Shown: in pieces, positions 32,091 through 40,940 of the stretch
Position numbering within the stretch: the stretch's first letter is position 1
Layout of the letters: each line of letters starts with the position of its first letter
Assembly: GCA_003141455.1 (NCBI GenBank)
Contig: PLMA01000041.1
Location: 1-47,211, forward strand
DNA from: Chloroflexota bacterium
GTDB taxonomy: Bacteria; Chloroflexota; Limnocylindria; Limnocylindrales; CSP1-4
DNA: 47,211 nucleotides
Reading direction: 5' to 3'
Position numbers and translations under genes: made by a program
Notes under the pieces: generated by a model
What the model saw: the letters and a program-made list of their open reading frames with translations, nothing else
The model's database searches: none
Told to the model about the DNA's origin: nothing

Positions 32091-32801
32091 ATGAACTGGT
32101 TCGTCGATCCGCGGAAGATGCGCATGCCCGCTCCCAACGAGGCCCTTCCCGGTCGGTCCGAGGCCATACGCGTCCCGGAGCGACACGCCGTCCTAGGCTC
32201 GTCCCTTCGGCCGCCGTATCCCGCCGGCAGCGAGATCGCCGAATTCGGGATGGGCTGCTTCTGGGGTGCCGAGAAGCTCTTCTGGCAGCGGGCCGGCGTC
32301 GTCTCGACCGCGGTGGGTTACTCGGGCGGCTACACACCCAACCCGACCTATGAAGAGGTTTGCACCGGTCGGACCGGCCACATCGAGACCGTCCGCGTCG
32401 TGTTCGACCCCAAGAAGGTCACATACGGCGAGCTGCTCAAGATCTTCTGGGAAGAGCACGACCCCACGCTGGGGATGCGCCAGGGTGGCGATAAGGGCAC
32501 GCAGTATCGTTCCGCGATCCTGACCCGCGACAAAGCACAGCAGCTAGAGGCCGAGGCATCGCGCGACGCCTTCCAGGCCAGCTTGAAGGCTGCCGGTCAC
32601 GGAACGATCACGACCGAGATCCGCCCCGCGCCCGAGTTCTACTTCGCCGAGGATTACCACCAGCAGTATTTGAAGAAGGTCCCGAACGGCTACTGCCCCA
32701 ACCACGCCACAGGCGTGACTCTGCCCGCCGACTTCTTCAAGTCCGAGGCGGCGGCGCAGAGGGCAGCCGATGCGGCGAAGGCCATCGAACAGGCTCGATG
32801 A
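32091..32801 (+). CDS. msrA: Peptide methionine (S)-S-oxide reductase MsrA
   Basis: 236 aa. Reduces the S epimer of methionine sulfoxide in proteins. Catalytic C56 in [25 protein letters not shown] and [21 protein letters not shown] follow in family order. A later YCP near the C-terminus (about residue 201) may supply a resolving cysteine. The 50-residue N-terminal extension is like that of the E. coli enzyme. No signal peptide, so cytoplasmic. Its partner msrB lies about 7.5 kb downstream with another gene. Confidence 0.95.
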   Translation: MNWFVDPRKMRMPAPNEALPGRSEAIRVPERHAVLGSSLRPPYPAGSEIAEFGMGCFWGAEKLFWQRAGVVSTAVGYSGGYTPNPTYEEVCTGRTGHIETVRVVFDPKKVTYGELLKIFWEEHDPTLGMRQGGDKGTQYRSAILTRDKAQQLEAEASRDAFQASLKAAGHGTITTEIRPAPEFYFAEDYHQQYLKKVPNGYCPNHATGVTLPADFFKSEAAAQRAADAAKAIEQAR

Positions 32802-32850
32802 CGAGCAGGCAGGGACCGGCGTCTCGTGCCCGGTGCTCTAGGATCGGGAG

Positions 32851-32898
32851 CTAGCCCCGCGGAGACCTCCTGGCTACCGCTGGCGTTCCGCGGGCTAG
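32851..32898. repeat. Inverted repeat between msrA and the next gene
   Basis: CTAGCCCCGCGG (32851-32862) pairs with CCGCGGGCTAG (32888-32898) apart from one bulged C, with a 25-nt loop. It has no T-run, so it may be a structured leader or weak terminator of msrA. Confidence 0.45.
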
Positions 32899-32964
32899 GG
32901 TGACCTCTGGCATTCGAGCATTGAAGCGATCCGTCTGAAACTGGACTGCGTACCATCTCAGGCT

Positions 32965-33384
32965 ATGAGTTGGACAGATCTCGGCGGTCGAGCGAAGGCG
33001 TTCCGCGTCGTCCACACCGCGTGGTCCGTTGTCAACCTCGCGTGCCTGGGCTACATCTGGGTCTGCGCCGTGACGGGTCGCCGCGATCGACGTCTGTGGG
33101 CGAGCGTTGCCTTCCTCTCGGTCGAAGGAGCTGGACTTGCCGTGGGTCGCGGCAACTGCCCGATGGGACCGCTTCAGGCTCAGTGGGGTGACCCCGTGCC
33201 TCTCTTCGAGCTGGTCCTTCCGCCTCGCGCCGCCAAGGCCGCGGTCCCTGTCCTGGCCGGGATCACGGTCGCCGGCATCGCGCTGGTTGTCATGCGGCGG
33301 CCAGCGTCAGCGGTAGGTTCCCGAACCCATTCGGGCCTTCACCGCAGCGGGGGTTGGCAGGACGCCAGAGGGGAAGTAGCCTGA
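32965..33384 (+). CDS. Small three-helix membrane protein
   Basis: 139 aa. Membrane segments at about 16-37, 45-62 and 89-108, with the motif GRGNCPMGPLQAQWGDPVP between the second and third. Family not recognised. The C-terminal 30 residues are polar and could be mis-called. TACCAT lies 8 nt before the ATG (candidate leaderless start). Confidence 0.6.
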   Translation: MSWTDLGGRAKAFRVVHTAWSVVNLACLGYIWVCAVTGRRDRRLWASVAFLSVEGAGLAVGRGNCPMGPLQAQWGDPVPLFELVLPPRAAKAAVPVLAGITVAGIALVVMRRPASAVGSRTHSGLHRSGGWQDARGEVA

Positions 33385-33449
33385 GCACTGGCTCGAATAC
33401 AGGCACGAGATCGGGCAACCGGCGGCAGAGTCCAGGGAGGGTCCTGAGC

Positions 33450-33905
33450 ATGGGCGCAGGGGGTTTGGCCAAGAGGTTGGGTGGCTGGCCTGTCTGTCTC
33501 ATCGTCCTGGCCGGGTGTTCGAGCGGGTCGGGCACCGGCCCGATCACCACGTCGACATCCGCTTCGTCCGAGTCCGCTCCGCCCGCGTCGGCTGCGCCAA
33601 TCTCCGCGACCCTCACGCCTGGCGTTCCCATGTGCATCCTGGAACTACCGGCGGAGGTCCCGGGTGACAACACCCCGATAACCTTCGTCTACTTCGGCCG
33701 CGATACCGCGAGATGCGCCCAGGATCTGGCCACGCTCAACGACCCGGTTACGGGTTCGCAAGCGCAGCACCCCGCGAAGATAGTGACTGCCGTCCCATCT
33801 GGAAGCCCCGTGTGCTCCGACACGGCGGCAGACGGCACGCGATACGCGATATACGGAACGCTCGCGGCGGAGCAGGCCTGCGGAACGGCGGCGCAGGGCT
33901 CCTAG
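33450..33905 (+). CDS. Small lipoprotein
   Basis: 151 aa. Signal peptide with lipobox VLAGC (residues 19-23), a Ser/Thr/Ala linker (25-50), and a small domain with four further cysteines that could form two disulfides. No family recognised. ATG 33450 gives the signal peptide and has an upstream GGGAGG; the longer frame upstream lacks protein character. Confidence 0.7.
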   Translation: MGAGGLAKRLGGWPVCLIVLAGCSSGSGTGPITTSTSASSESAPPASAAPISATLTPGVPMCILELPAEVPGDNTPITFVYFGRDTARCAQDLATLNDPVTGSQAQHPAKIVTAVPSGSPVCSDTAADGTRYAIYGTLAAEQACGTAAQGS

Positions 33906-33986
33906 AGGGCGGCCTGCTAGCCCGCCGGAAGGCTCAGTTTTCCGACAGCAAACGGCCCGTTCGAGTCGTTCGGACCGCTCGCCGGG

Positions 33987-34982
33987 CTAGACGATCGCGA
34001 CCGGTCGCTCGATGGCCGCGTCCGATCGGAAGCGGCGGTCGACCAGCGCTCGGATGATGTAGTTGAGCTCCAGCCCAGCTCCGTCGAACGAGGGCGCCGA
34101 TCCGGGCGGAACCAGCAGCCGCGCTTCCGCCGCCCCGCTCGACAGGTCTGCCGGTGAAACGACCGCCGAGGCGATGATCCCCTCCTGTCCGTTCGGGGCA
34201 TTGGTCCGGCGGTGCAGCTCTATGCGCGCATTCTGACCCTGCGGCGCGGAGGGCCAGTAGACCCTGACGTGCATCTCCTGACCGGCCGGCGCGGGCAGCG
34301 GCGTGGCCACGTTGATCGTCGCGTCGCCGGATGACACGCTGTCCAGGAGGCTCATCCCACCCTGCTTGCCGACGCCGGCTCGTATGAGGTCCGGATGTTG
34401 GGCCAGGGGAAGGTAGAGCGCGACCCAGTGGTCGGAGCCCATGGGGATGTCCCAGCGGACCTCCAGGGCCCAGGCGATGATCGACTCGCCCAGGTGGCAC
34501 GTTGGCGGGCCGAGCTGCGGAGCGGGGACGGCAAACGGCGCCTCCCAGGTCTGGCCCGGCTGGAGGGTTGCCGGTACTTGCGGCTCGATGAACGCATCGG
34601 TCACGAAGAGCTTTCCGCTCGTCTCGACCCAATGCTCGGTATAGGAGATGCTGCCATCCGAGTCGCGGTGGTCTTCCGATCGCTGGACCTCGTCCAGGCG
34701 CAGGCCGGTAAGGCGGAGATACGCGTTGCGGGCCGATACCTCCTTGACAGCCTGGATCCTGATCCTGCCGGTGATCCCTTCGCCGACCCTGGCCGGATGA
34801 TCCACGAGGATCTCGCCCATCACCGCGCCGTCGGTCGGCCGGAGCAGTTCCTGGGCGGCGACCGAGTGGAGTGGATGACTGCCCTGCGATCCGGCCAGTC
34901 GCGGCCCGTTCAGCGCGTCGAACGGAGACGGTGCCGATCCGGTGTGACTACCCGTGAGATTGAAACCGAACTTGGGCGCCAT
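33987..34982 (-). CDS. Arrestin-fold-like beta-sandwich protein
   Basis: 331 aa without signal or membrane segment. Residues 50-185 have the pattern of the arrestin/Spo0M N-terminal sandwich: a strand GEILVDHPARVGEGITGRIRI, then AYLRLTGL, and a segment with PGQTWEAPFAVPAP like the arrestin core. Residues 240-331 are a second beta-rich part. In bacteria this fold is best known from Spo0M; its function in other bacteria is unclear. ATG 34982 is preferred over GTG 34991, since GGAGGT is placed 7 nt before it. Divergent from the flavin reductase gene. Confidence 0.62.
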   Translation of the reverse strand: MAPKFGFNLTGSHTGSAPSPFDALNGPRLAGSQGSHPLHSVAAQELLRPTDGAVMGEILVDHPARVGEGITGRIRIQAVKEVSARNAYLRLTGLRLDEVQRSEDHRDSDGSISYTEHWVETSGKLFVTDAFIEPQVPATLQPGQTWEAPFAVPAPQLGPPTCHLGESIIAWALEVRWDIPMGSDHWVALYLPLAQHPDLIRAGVGKQGGMSLLDSVSSGDATINVATPLPAPAGQEMHVRVYWPSAPQGQNARIELHRRTNAPNGQEGIIASAVVSPADLSSGAAEARLLVPPGSAPSFDGAGLELNYIIRALVDRRFRSDAAIERPVAIV

Positions 34983-35193
34983 TGCGGACACCTCCGGTGT
35001 TGGTGCGGGAGCTGCGCTTGACGGCGATCGTGGATCGCATGGTAAGCCCCCCGTGGCGAGCCGGATGGCCTTCTGGGCCGCGCGGGCGACCCGCCCATCG
35101 AGCCGGCCCCATCCGAGAATGCGCGCCTATTGCGCATCGGGCGGATCATCGCCCTATCGCCCTACTCCGGGGCGCAAGCTGGTGTGCGTGACG

Positions 35194-36564
35194 ATGGATC
35201 GTTTCGACTTCGTTGTTATCGGGGCGGGGGCGGCCGGCGAGGCTGCGGCCCATGCCGCGCTCGACCGCGGCAAGAGGGTCGCCGTTGTGGAGCGGGAGCT
35301 CTTCGGCGGCTCATGCTCCTACTGGGCATGCATCCCATCCAAGTCGCTCCTCCACGGCGCGGCCGAGCATCGCTGCGGCACGTATCCGTGGCAGCGGGCG
35401 TCGGACCGCCGCGACTACATGATCAACCGCGAGCGGCGCGACTGGCCCGACGACGCCGGCCACGTGAATACGCTCGAGGAGGCGGGCGCGACCCTCGTCC
35501 GGGGCGAGGCTCGAATCGTGGGCCCGGGGGAAGTGGAGGTGCGGCGACCGGACGGCTCGGCCCAGCATCTGGAGACCGCCGCGATCGTCATCGCCACCGG
35601 CTCTCAGTCGAAGATGCCGCCGATCCCGGGTCTCGCCGAGACGGGCCCCTGGACGAATCGCGAGGCCACCTCGACGCGTGAACTGCCACGCAGCCTGGTC
35701 GTCCTTGGTGGCGGTGCCAGTGGCGTAGAGCTGGCCTCGGTCTTTGCCCGATTCGGCGTCGAGACGGCGTTGGTCCATTCCCACGAGCGGCTCCTCGAGC
35801 GGGACCATGACCGCAATTCGCAGGCGATCGAGCGGATCTTGCGCGATGACGGCGTTGAGCTTCGACTGGGTGCACGGGCGACCCGCGTGAGGCCGCGAGC
35901 CGGAGACGGCGACGCTCACGTCGTCGAGCTAAGCGACGGCGGCGTCGCGGAGGGCCACCAGATCATGGTCGCCCTCGGGCGGTCTTTCGGCCTCGACGGC
36001 CTGGGCCTCGAATCGGTCGGCGTCGACGCGAAGACCCTGCCCAGGGACGGCCGCCTTCGAATCGCGGACGGCGTCTTTCTGATCGGCGACCCGGCCGGCC
36101 CCGAGCTCTTCACCCACGTCTCCAACTACCAGGGCGGCCTGGCGGTCAGGATGGCTCTCGGCGAGGATGTCTCGCCCGACTACCGGGCGATTCCGCGGGC
36201 AGTCTATGTCGAGCCGGAGGTCGCGTCGGTGGGGGTGGATATCGGACAGGCCCGTTCGGCCGGCGCGGACGCCTTCGAGCTGGTGGCCGACCTGGCGACC
36301 ACGGCCCGCGGGTATGCGCTGGAGGCCGCGTTCGGCCACCTGGCGATCGTCGTCGATCGGCCCTCGGAGACGATCCTGGGCGCGTCGGTGGTGGCCCCGG
36401 ACGCCTCGGCCGCGATCCACGAGGTCGTGCTGGCGATCCAGGCGAGGATTCCGATCCCGGTGCTGGCGGGGATGCTCCACGCGTTTCCGTCCACGTCGCG
36501 CGCCTTCGACGGTCTGTACGCCGATGCCCTCAAGCAACTCCGCGGGGCGGCCCAACCGGCGTAG
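35194..36564 (+). CDS. FAD-dependent pyridine nucleotide-disulfide oxidoreductase
   Basis: 456 aa. FAD motif VVIGAGAAGEAAA (8-20), redox cysteines C41 and C46 in GGSCSYWACIPSK, NAD motif VVLGGGASGVE, and second FAD motif GVFLIGDPAGPELF. This is the dihydrolipoamide dehydrogenase/mercuric reductase fold. The C-terminal catalytic HxHPTxxE pair is replaced by HAFPSTSRAF, so the base and its Glu are missing; it is unlikely to be a normal dihydrolipoamide dehydrogenase. No pyruvate dehydrogenase gene nearby. Substrate unknown. Ends 9 bp from the convergent aminotransferase gene. Confidence 0.85.
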   Translation: MDRFDFVVIGAGAAGEAAAHAALDRGKRVAVVERELFGGSCSYWACIPSKSLLHGAAEHRCGTYPWQRASDRRDYMINRERRDWPDDAGHVNTLEEAGATLVRGEARIVGPGEVEVRRPDGSAQHLETAAIVIATGSQSKMPPIPGLAETGPWTNREATSTRELPRSLVVLGGGASGVELASVFARFGVETALVHSHERLLERDHDRNSQAIERILRDDGVELRLGARATRVRPRAGDGDAHVVELSDGGVAEGHQIMVALGRSFGLDGLGLESVGVDAKTLPRDGRLRIADGVFLIGDPAGPELFTHVSNYQGGLAVRMALGEDVSPDYRAIPRAVYVEPEVASVGVDIGQARSAGADAFELVADLATTARGYALEAAFGHLAIVVDRPSETILGASVVAPDASAAIHEVVLAIQARIPIPVLAGMLHAFPSTSRAFDGLYADALKQLRGAAQPA

Positions 36565-36573
36565 GCTCCGCTC

Positions 36574-37701
36574 TCAGAGGGACCCGAACCTCCGACTTGC
36601 GTACGTCTCCAGCCGCTCCAGGGCAGTCGGAAGATTCGTCCGGCCGAATCCGATCCGGAAGCGGTTGCCCGTGTCTCCGAAGACCGTGCCCGGCAGGATG
36701 AGCACCCCTGTCTCGCGGACGAGATCCTCGGCGAAGCGGTCGATCGGCACCTCGGCCGCAAGGCGCGGAAAGCCGATGCTGCCGCCCCGCGGCCGGATCC
36801 ACTCGAACGTGCCGCCCGAGCGCTCGAAGAACGCGTCCAGGCGCGGAAGGTTCGCGTCGATGATGGCGCGGTTGCGGGCAAGCACCCGGTCTCGCGCTCG
36901 GAGGGCAATCAGGGCCAGGATCTCGCTCGGGGCCGAGCTGCATATCGTGGTGTAGTCCTTGAACGCGGCCAGTCGCTCCAGCAGGTCGCGGTCACGCGTC
37001 GCCACCCAGCCGATGCGGAGTCCGGCCAGGGCGAACGACTTGGACATGACGCCGATGCTGACGCCCGTCGCCAGGGCATCGGCGCCGGCCGGCAAACGGT
37101 CCGCCGGGTCGAATTCGAGGAATCGGTAGACCTCGTCGACGATCAGGCGCGCGCCCGAATCGGCCGCCAGCTCGACCAGTCGTTCGAAGGTCGCCCGGTC
37201 GCTCAACGAACCGGTCGGGTTGTGCGGCTCGTTGACCAGGATCAGGCGCGTGTTCGGACGGAGCGCCGCTCGAACCTCCGAGACGTCAAGGCGCCAGCCG
37301 TCCTGGGCGCGTAGCTCCACGCGCGTAACCTCCGCGCCGGCGGCGCGGGCCACTTCGGCCAGGGACTGGTACGCCGGCCGGACCACGATCGCATGGTCGC
37401 CCGGCCCGAGCAGGACGTTGTGCAGGGCGAAGACGGCTTCCTCTGCCCCGGCGAAAACCAGGATGTCGTCTGCCGTCAGGTGCTCGTAGAGCCCGGCTAT
37501 CTCCGCTCGCAGCGCGGGATCGCCGGCCGACTCGGTGTAGCCGAGCCGCAGCTCGTCCCAGCGGCGGTGCCCGTCCTCGTCCGCCAGCTCGAGCAGCTCG
37601 CGCATCGGCCAGCCCTCCACGTCCGAGGCGCACAGGAGCAGCTCGGCACTGAACTCCCAGCGGGCGAAGAAGCGCTCCAGTGCGAAATCTTGCAGGCGCA
37701 T
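36574..37701 (-). CDS. Class I/II pyridoxal-phosphate aminotransferase
   Basis: 375 aa, fold type I. K221 in MSKSFALAGLRIGW binds PLP; N161 in NEPHNPTG and D189/Y192 in VDEVYRF complete the cofactor site; the C-terminal R (RFRIGFGR) binds the substrate carboxylate. The FSAELLLCASDVEGW opening is seen in the capreomycidine-synthase-like branch, but no biosynthetic genes are adjacent. Substrate cannot be assigned. Start supported by GGAGG before the ATG. Confidence 0.87.
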   Translation of the reverse strand: MRLQDFALERFFARWEFSAELLLCASDVEGWPMRELLELADEDGHRRWDELRLGYTESAGDPALRAEIAGLYEHLTADDILVFAGAEEAVFALHNVLLGPGDHAIVVRPAYQSLAEVARAAGAEVTRVELRAQDGWRLDVSEVRAALRPNTRLILVNEPHNPTGSLSDRATFERLVELAADSGARLIVDEVYRFLEFDPADRLPAGADALATGVSIGVMSKSFALAGLRIGWVATRDRDLLERLAAFKDYTTICSSAPSEILALIALRARDRVLARNRAIIDANLPRLDAFFERSGGTFEWIRPRGGSIGFPRLAAEVPIDRFAEDLVRETGVLILPGTVFGDTGNRFRIGFGRTNLPTALERLETYASRRFGSL

Positions 37702-37929
37702 CGAGCCTCCGGGGTGCGACGAGAAGGCGCACGGGCGAGATCGGGCGAGCGGGTCAGTGGCCTCCGCCTCCCGCCGGTCCTAAGGTACCCCGTCTCGCAC
37801 AGCTCGACCGGCCATGTGTCGGAGGCGGAGGGGCCCCATGGCCCTTGAGCGGCCCCGTATCCCCGCCGACGATCGATCTAGTTCCCCGGGGCCATCCCCT
37901 CCTCCCCAATCGCGCACGGAAGGCACGCA

Positions 37930-38397
37930 ATGACGACACTGACCGCCGCCCCTGCCTCGACTTCGATACCGCGCCCGGTCATGAATCGCGCCGGCAAGAC
38001 TGCCGTCAGCCTGCTGATCCTCCTGGGCATCGGGGCTCTGGCCGGCGGCGTCGCTCTCGTGGCCAAGCCGGACGGCAGCGTCATGCAGATGCCGGAGAGG
38101 TTGTTGGCCGGCAGCCCCTTCCCGGACTTCTTCGTTCCCGGCCTGATCCTGGGGGGCTTGTTCGGCGTCGGCTCAGTCGTTGTCACGGTCATTGGGCTGC
38201 GGCGCTGGAGGATCGCGCCGTTCCTTGCCTTCGCCATCGGCTGCGGCCAGATGATCTGGATCGTCGTGGAGCTGGCGATCATGAAGGAGCTCAGCGTGCT
38301 CCACCCGATCTACTTCGGCCTGGGACTCGTGATCGCAGTGGCCGCGGTCCTGTGGGGCTGGCCGACGTTCCGAGGCTGGCGCGCGACGCGGGCATGA
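37930..38397 (+). CDS. Four-helix membrane protein
   Basis: 155 aa with membrane segments at about 24-46, 68-90, 95-117 and 125-145, and Gly-rich helices. No family recognised. The promoter region (37702-37929) contains an inverted repeat CCTCCGCCTCC/GGAGGCGGAGG (37761-37771 and 37821-37831) of unknown role. Confidence 0.6.
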   Translation: MTTLTAAPASTSIPRPVMNRAGKTAVSLLILLGIGALAGGVALVAKPDGSVMQMPERLLAGSPFPDFFVPGLILGGLFGVGSVVVTVIGLRRWRIAPFLAFAIGCGQMIWIVVELAIMKELSVLHPIYFGLGLVIAVAAVLWGWPTFRGWRATRA

Positions 38398-38521
38398 CCC
38401 GCCGGTCGTCCTCAGGAAGACACGGCCGCCGGCCGACTTGGCATTCACGGCGACATGATGCGGGTCCGTGCGCGGCGCCGCTCAGCCTCGGCGCGCACGT
38501 GCCGCGGATCCCGAACGGAGG

Positions 38522-39079
38522 CTATTTGACGGTTAGCGTCCCTTCGGCCCCGATCTTGTCGTTGTGCTTGAAGGTGAACTTGTAGACACCCGCTGACAAC
38601 GGCCCAAGAGGACCCTGCTCGACGTAGCAACCGAAACTGCTGCTTGCTTTCTCGCTCACCGTTTTCAACGACGATCCGTCTTTGAGTATCTCCAGGGTGT
38701 ACTCGTCCTGCGCTTTCACGGTGTCTTTGAAGGCGGCGACTATGTAGACGGGGTCGCTCGTCGAGACGGTCGTGACCGGCGAGTCGAACTGGCAAGTGCC
38801 GCGGCTCATGTCGTAGGCGGACTTCGAGAAGTAGACGTTGCCGCCGGCGGAGCGCAGGGTCACAACGGCGACCAGACTGGCGATGATGACGATCATCGCG
38901 AACACAGCGACGGCCACGTACTTGGCACGCCCGCCCGACTTCGTCGGGGCCGGGGCCGAGGCCGAGGCCGGCATGGCATCCCACTCGGGTGGTTCACTGG
39001 CCGGGGGGGCGTCCGGCGGAAGCGCGTCCCACTGCGGCGCCGGCTGATCCGGCAGCGACGGTTGGGATCTGGGATCCAC
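38522..39079 (-). CDS. Single-pass membrane protein with extracytoplasmic beta domain
   Basis: 185 aa. A Pro/Ala-rich N-terminal cytosolic part (1-50, repeats of the type PQWDALPPDAPP), one membrane helix (about 54-76), and an outer domain of about 100 residues with two cysteines, likely a disulfide. GTG 39079 is chosen because GGAGGG lies 5 nt upstream; the ATG 19 codons before it has no site. Function unknown. Confidence 0.65.
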   Translation of the reverse strand: MDPRSQPSLPDQPAPQWDALPPDAPPASEPPEWDAMPASASAPAPTKSGGRAKYVAVAVFAMIVIIASLVAVVTLRSAGGNVYFSKSAYDMSRGTCQFDSPVTTVSTSDPVYIVAAFKDTVKAQDEYTLEILKDGSSLKTVSEKASSSFGCYVEQGPLGPLSAGVYKFTFKHNDKIGAEGTLTVK

Positions 39080-39325
39080 TCGAGCCCTCCAGTTAAACGG
39101 CCACCCGGCGTGGTCGAGTGGGCGATTGCGGCACACCGAGGATATCCGCCGGCAAGGCCCGGCACCAGCCCGGAGTGCTGGCCCGCGACCGCGCGTCCGG
39201 GAGGCCGGCCCCCGCTACAACGGGCTGCGTCGCGGCCATCCGAACCGGCCGCGTGCTACGTTCCGGCGTGACGGGATCGCGCGCGACCATGGCGCCGCCG
39301 AGATCCCCAACCTGGAGATCTACCG

Positions 39326-40279
39326 ATGCGACCCTTCTTCGGCTATCACATGCCCAACTACACCTTCGATGGAGTGCCCGACGTGCGGCTGTTCGATGCT
39401 GTCGTTGAACGGGCCCAGGCGGCCGAGGCGGCCGGATTCGACCTGGTGACGGTGATGGACCACTTCTACCAGATTGGAGTGGTGGGTCAGGAAGACGAGC
39501 CCATGCTGGAGGCCTGCTCGACGCTCGCGGCCATCGCCACGCGCACAGAGAAAGTGATGCTCGGCACCATGGTCAGCGGCGTCACGTACCGCAATCCGGC
39601 GCTCCTGGCCAAGACCGTCACCACGCTGGACGTCATCTCCAAGGGCCGGGCCGTTCTTGGTATCGGCGCCGCATGGAACGAGTCCGAGCACGCCGGGTAC
39701 GGCTTCGAGTATCCGCCCATCGCCCGGCGCGAGGATCGGCTCGAGGAAGCGCTGGCGATCTGCAAGGCCATGTTCACTGAGGAACGGCCCAGCTTCGAAG
39801 GCGCCTACTATCGCATCGATCGCGCCCTCAACCGACCCAGGCCGATCCGACCGGGCGGGCCCAAGATCCTGGTCGGCGGCGGCGGTGAGAAGCGGACCCT
39901 CAAGGTCGCTGCCCGATACGCGGACATCACCAACTGGTTCGGCAGTTTCGAAGAGGCGACGCACAAGCTCGGCGTACTGGACCGCCACTGCGAGTCCATC
40001 GGGCGCGACCCGGCCGAGATCCTGCGAACCGTCGCCCTCTCCATCGTGCTGGCTGAAAGCGAAAGCGACAAGGCCAGAGTTCTCGCTCAGATACCGGCGG
40101 CGGTGCGTGGCATGGCGATGCCGGCGACGCTGGACGAGGCTGCCGAACTGGCGCACCGCTACCTGGAGGCCGGCTTCGGCGGCATCATGTTCCGCAACAC
40201 GATGATGCGGACGCCGGAAGCGGTGGCCCGGGCCGGCGAGTTGATCGCGTCGCTGCGCAAGGAAGGGGCCCCGGTATGA
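39326..40279 (+). CDS. LLM-class F420-dependent oxidoreductase
   Basis: 317 aa TIM-barrel luciferase-like protein. Conserved features: VTVMDHFYQIG near 42-52, VLGIGAAWNESEHAGYG, and PKILVGGGGEKRTLKVAARYADITN. This subfamily usually uses coenzyme F420 rather than FMN, which implies the cell makes F420 (inference; no F420 genes here). Overlaps the msrB start by 4 nt (ATGA), so the two are translationally coupled. GGAGAT precedes the ATG. Confidence 0.9.
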   Translation: MRPFFGYHMPNYTFDGVPDVRLFDAVVERAQAAEAAGFDLVTVMDHFYQIGVVGQEDEPMLEACSTLAAIATRTEKVMLGTMVSGVTYRNPALLAKTVTTLDVISKGRAVLGIGAAWNESEHAGYGFEYPPIARREDRLEEALAICKAMFTEERPSFEGAYYRIDRALNRPRPIRPGGPKILVGGGGEKRTLKVAARYADITNWFGSFEEATHKLGVLDRHCESIGRDPAEILRTVALSIVLAESESDKARVLAQIPAAVRGMAMPATLDEAAELAHRYLEAGFGGIMFRNTMMRTPEAVARAGELIASLRKEGAPV

Positions 40280-40671
40280 CGGTCCCGATCGACAGGGCGG
40301 AGCTGCGGCGACGGCTGACGCCACTCCAGTACTCGGTCACTCAGGAAGCCGACACGGAGCGGCCGTTTACGGGCGCCGATTGGGACAACCACGACGCCGG
40401 AGCGTACCGCTGCGTCGTCTGCGGCGAGGTGTTGTTCGACGCGGCCGACAAGTTCGACTCGCACTCCGGCTGGCCGAGCTTCTTCGACGTCCTGGACAAG
40501 GCCAGGGTCACCGTCCGGCGCGACACCAGTCACGGCATGTCCCGGACCGAGGTGGTCTGCTCGAATTGCGGCGCTCACCTGGGCCACCTGTTCGACGACG
40601 GTCCCAAGCCGACGGGTCTGCGCTACTGCATCAACTCCGCATCGCTGGACTTCAAGAAGGCGGCGAAGTAG
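40276..40671 (+). CDS. msrB: Peptide methionine (R)-S-oxide reductase MsrB
   Basis: 131 aa. Reduces the R epimer of methionine sulfoxide, complementing MsrA. Structural zinc ligands C46, C49, C95 and C98; catalytic C118 in RYCINSASL; the conserved HSGWPSFF and HLGHLFDDGP are present. Translationally coupled to the LLM oxidoreductase, a pairing that suggests linked redox stress functions. Confidence 0.95.
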   Translation: MTVPIDRAELRRRLTPLQYSVTQEADTERPFTGADWDNHDAGAYRCVVCGEVLFDAADKFDSHSGWPSFFDVLDKARVTVRRDTSHGMSRTEVVCSNCGAHLGHLFDDGPKPTGLRYCINSASLDFKKAAK

Positions 40672-40679
40672 GGGACGGT

Positions 40680-40699
40680 CGGCGCCGGCAGGGGCGCCG
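40680..40699 (+). terminator. Hairpin after msrB
   Basis: CGGCGCC/GGCGCCG stem (40680-40686, 40693-40699) with a 6-nt loop, 8 bp after the stop codon; no T-run, so its terminator role is weakly supported. Confidence 0.4.
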
Positions 40700-40896
40700 G
40701 CGTGCCTCAAGTTCGGGCGCTGTGGCCGTCGCAGAGGCCCTACCTATTCCAGGGGGGACCTGCAACAATGCGTCTACGGTGGGTTGCGTCCACTACCGTC
40801 TGCGGCCGGCGTGGGATCGCTTCGCTCTGATGCTCCGCGGGAGGAGTAGCCGGGGTCTTTCGCCGAGTCGAGCCGGACGCAGTGCACCTCACCAAA

Positions 40897-40912
40897 CGCG
40901 CCTCTTGGCGCG
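40897..40912 (+). promoter_or_regulatory. Leader hairpin before the secreted protein gene
   Basis: CGCGCC-TCTT-GGCGCG, 28 bp before the GTG start and upstream of the AGGAGG ribosome site. May stabilise the transcript or be incidental. Confidence 0.35.
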
Positions 40913-40940
40913 CGTCCTGGACATACAGGAGGACTGCGAC

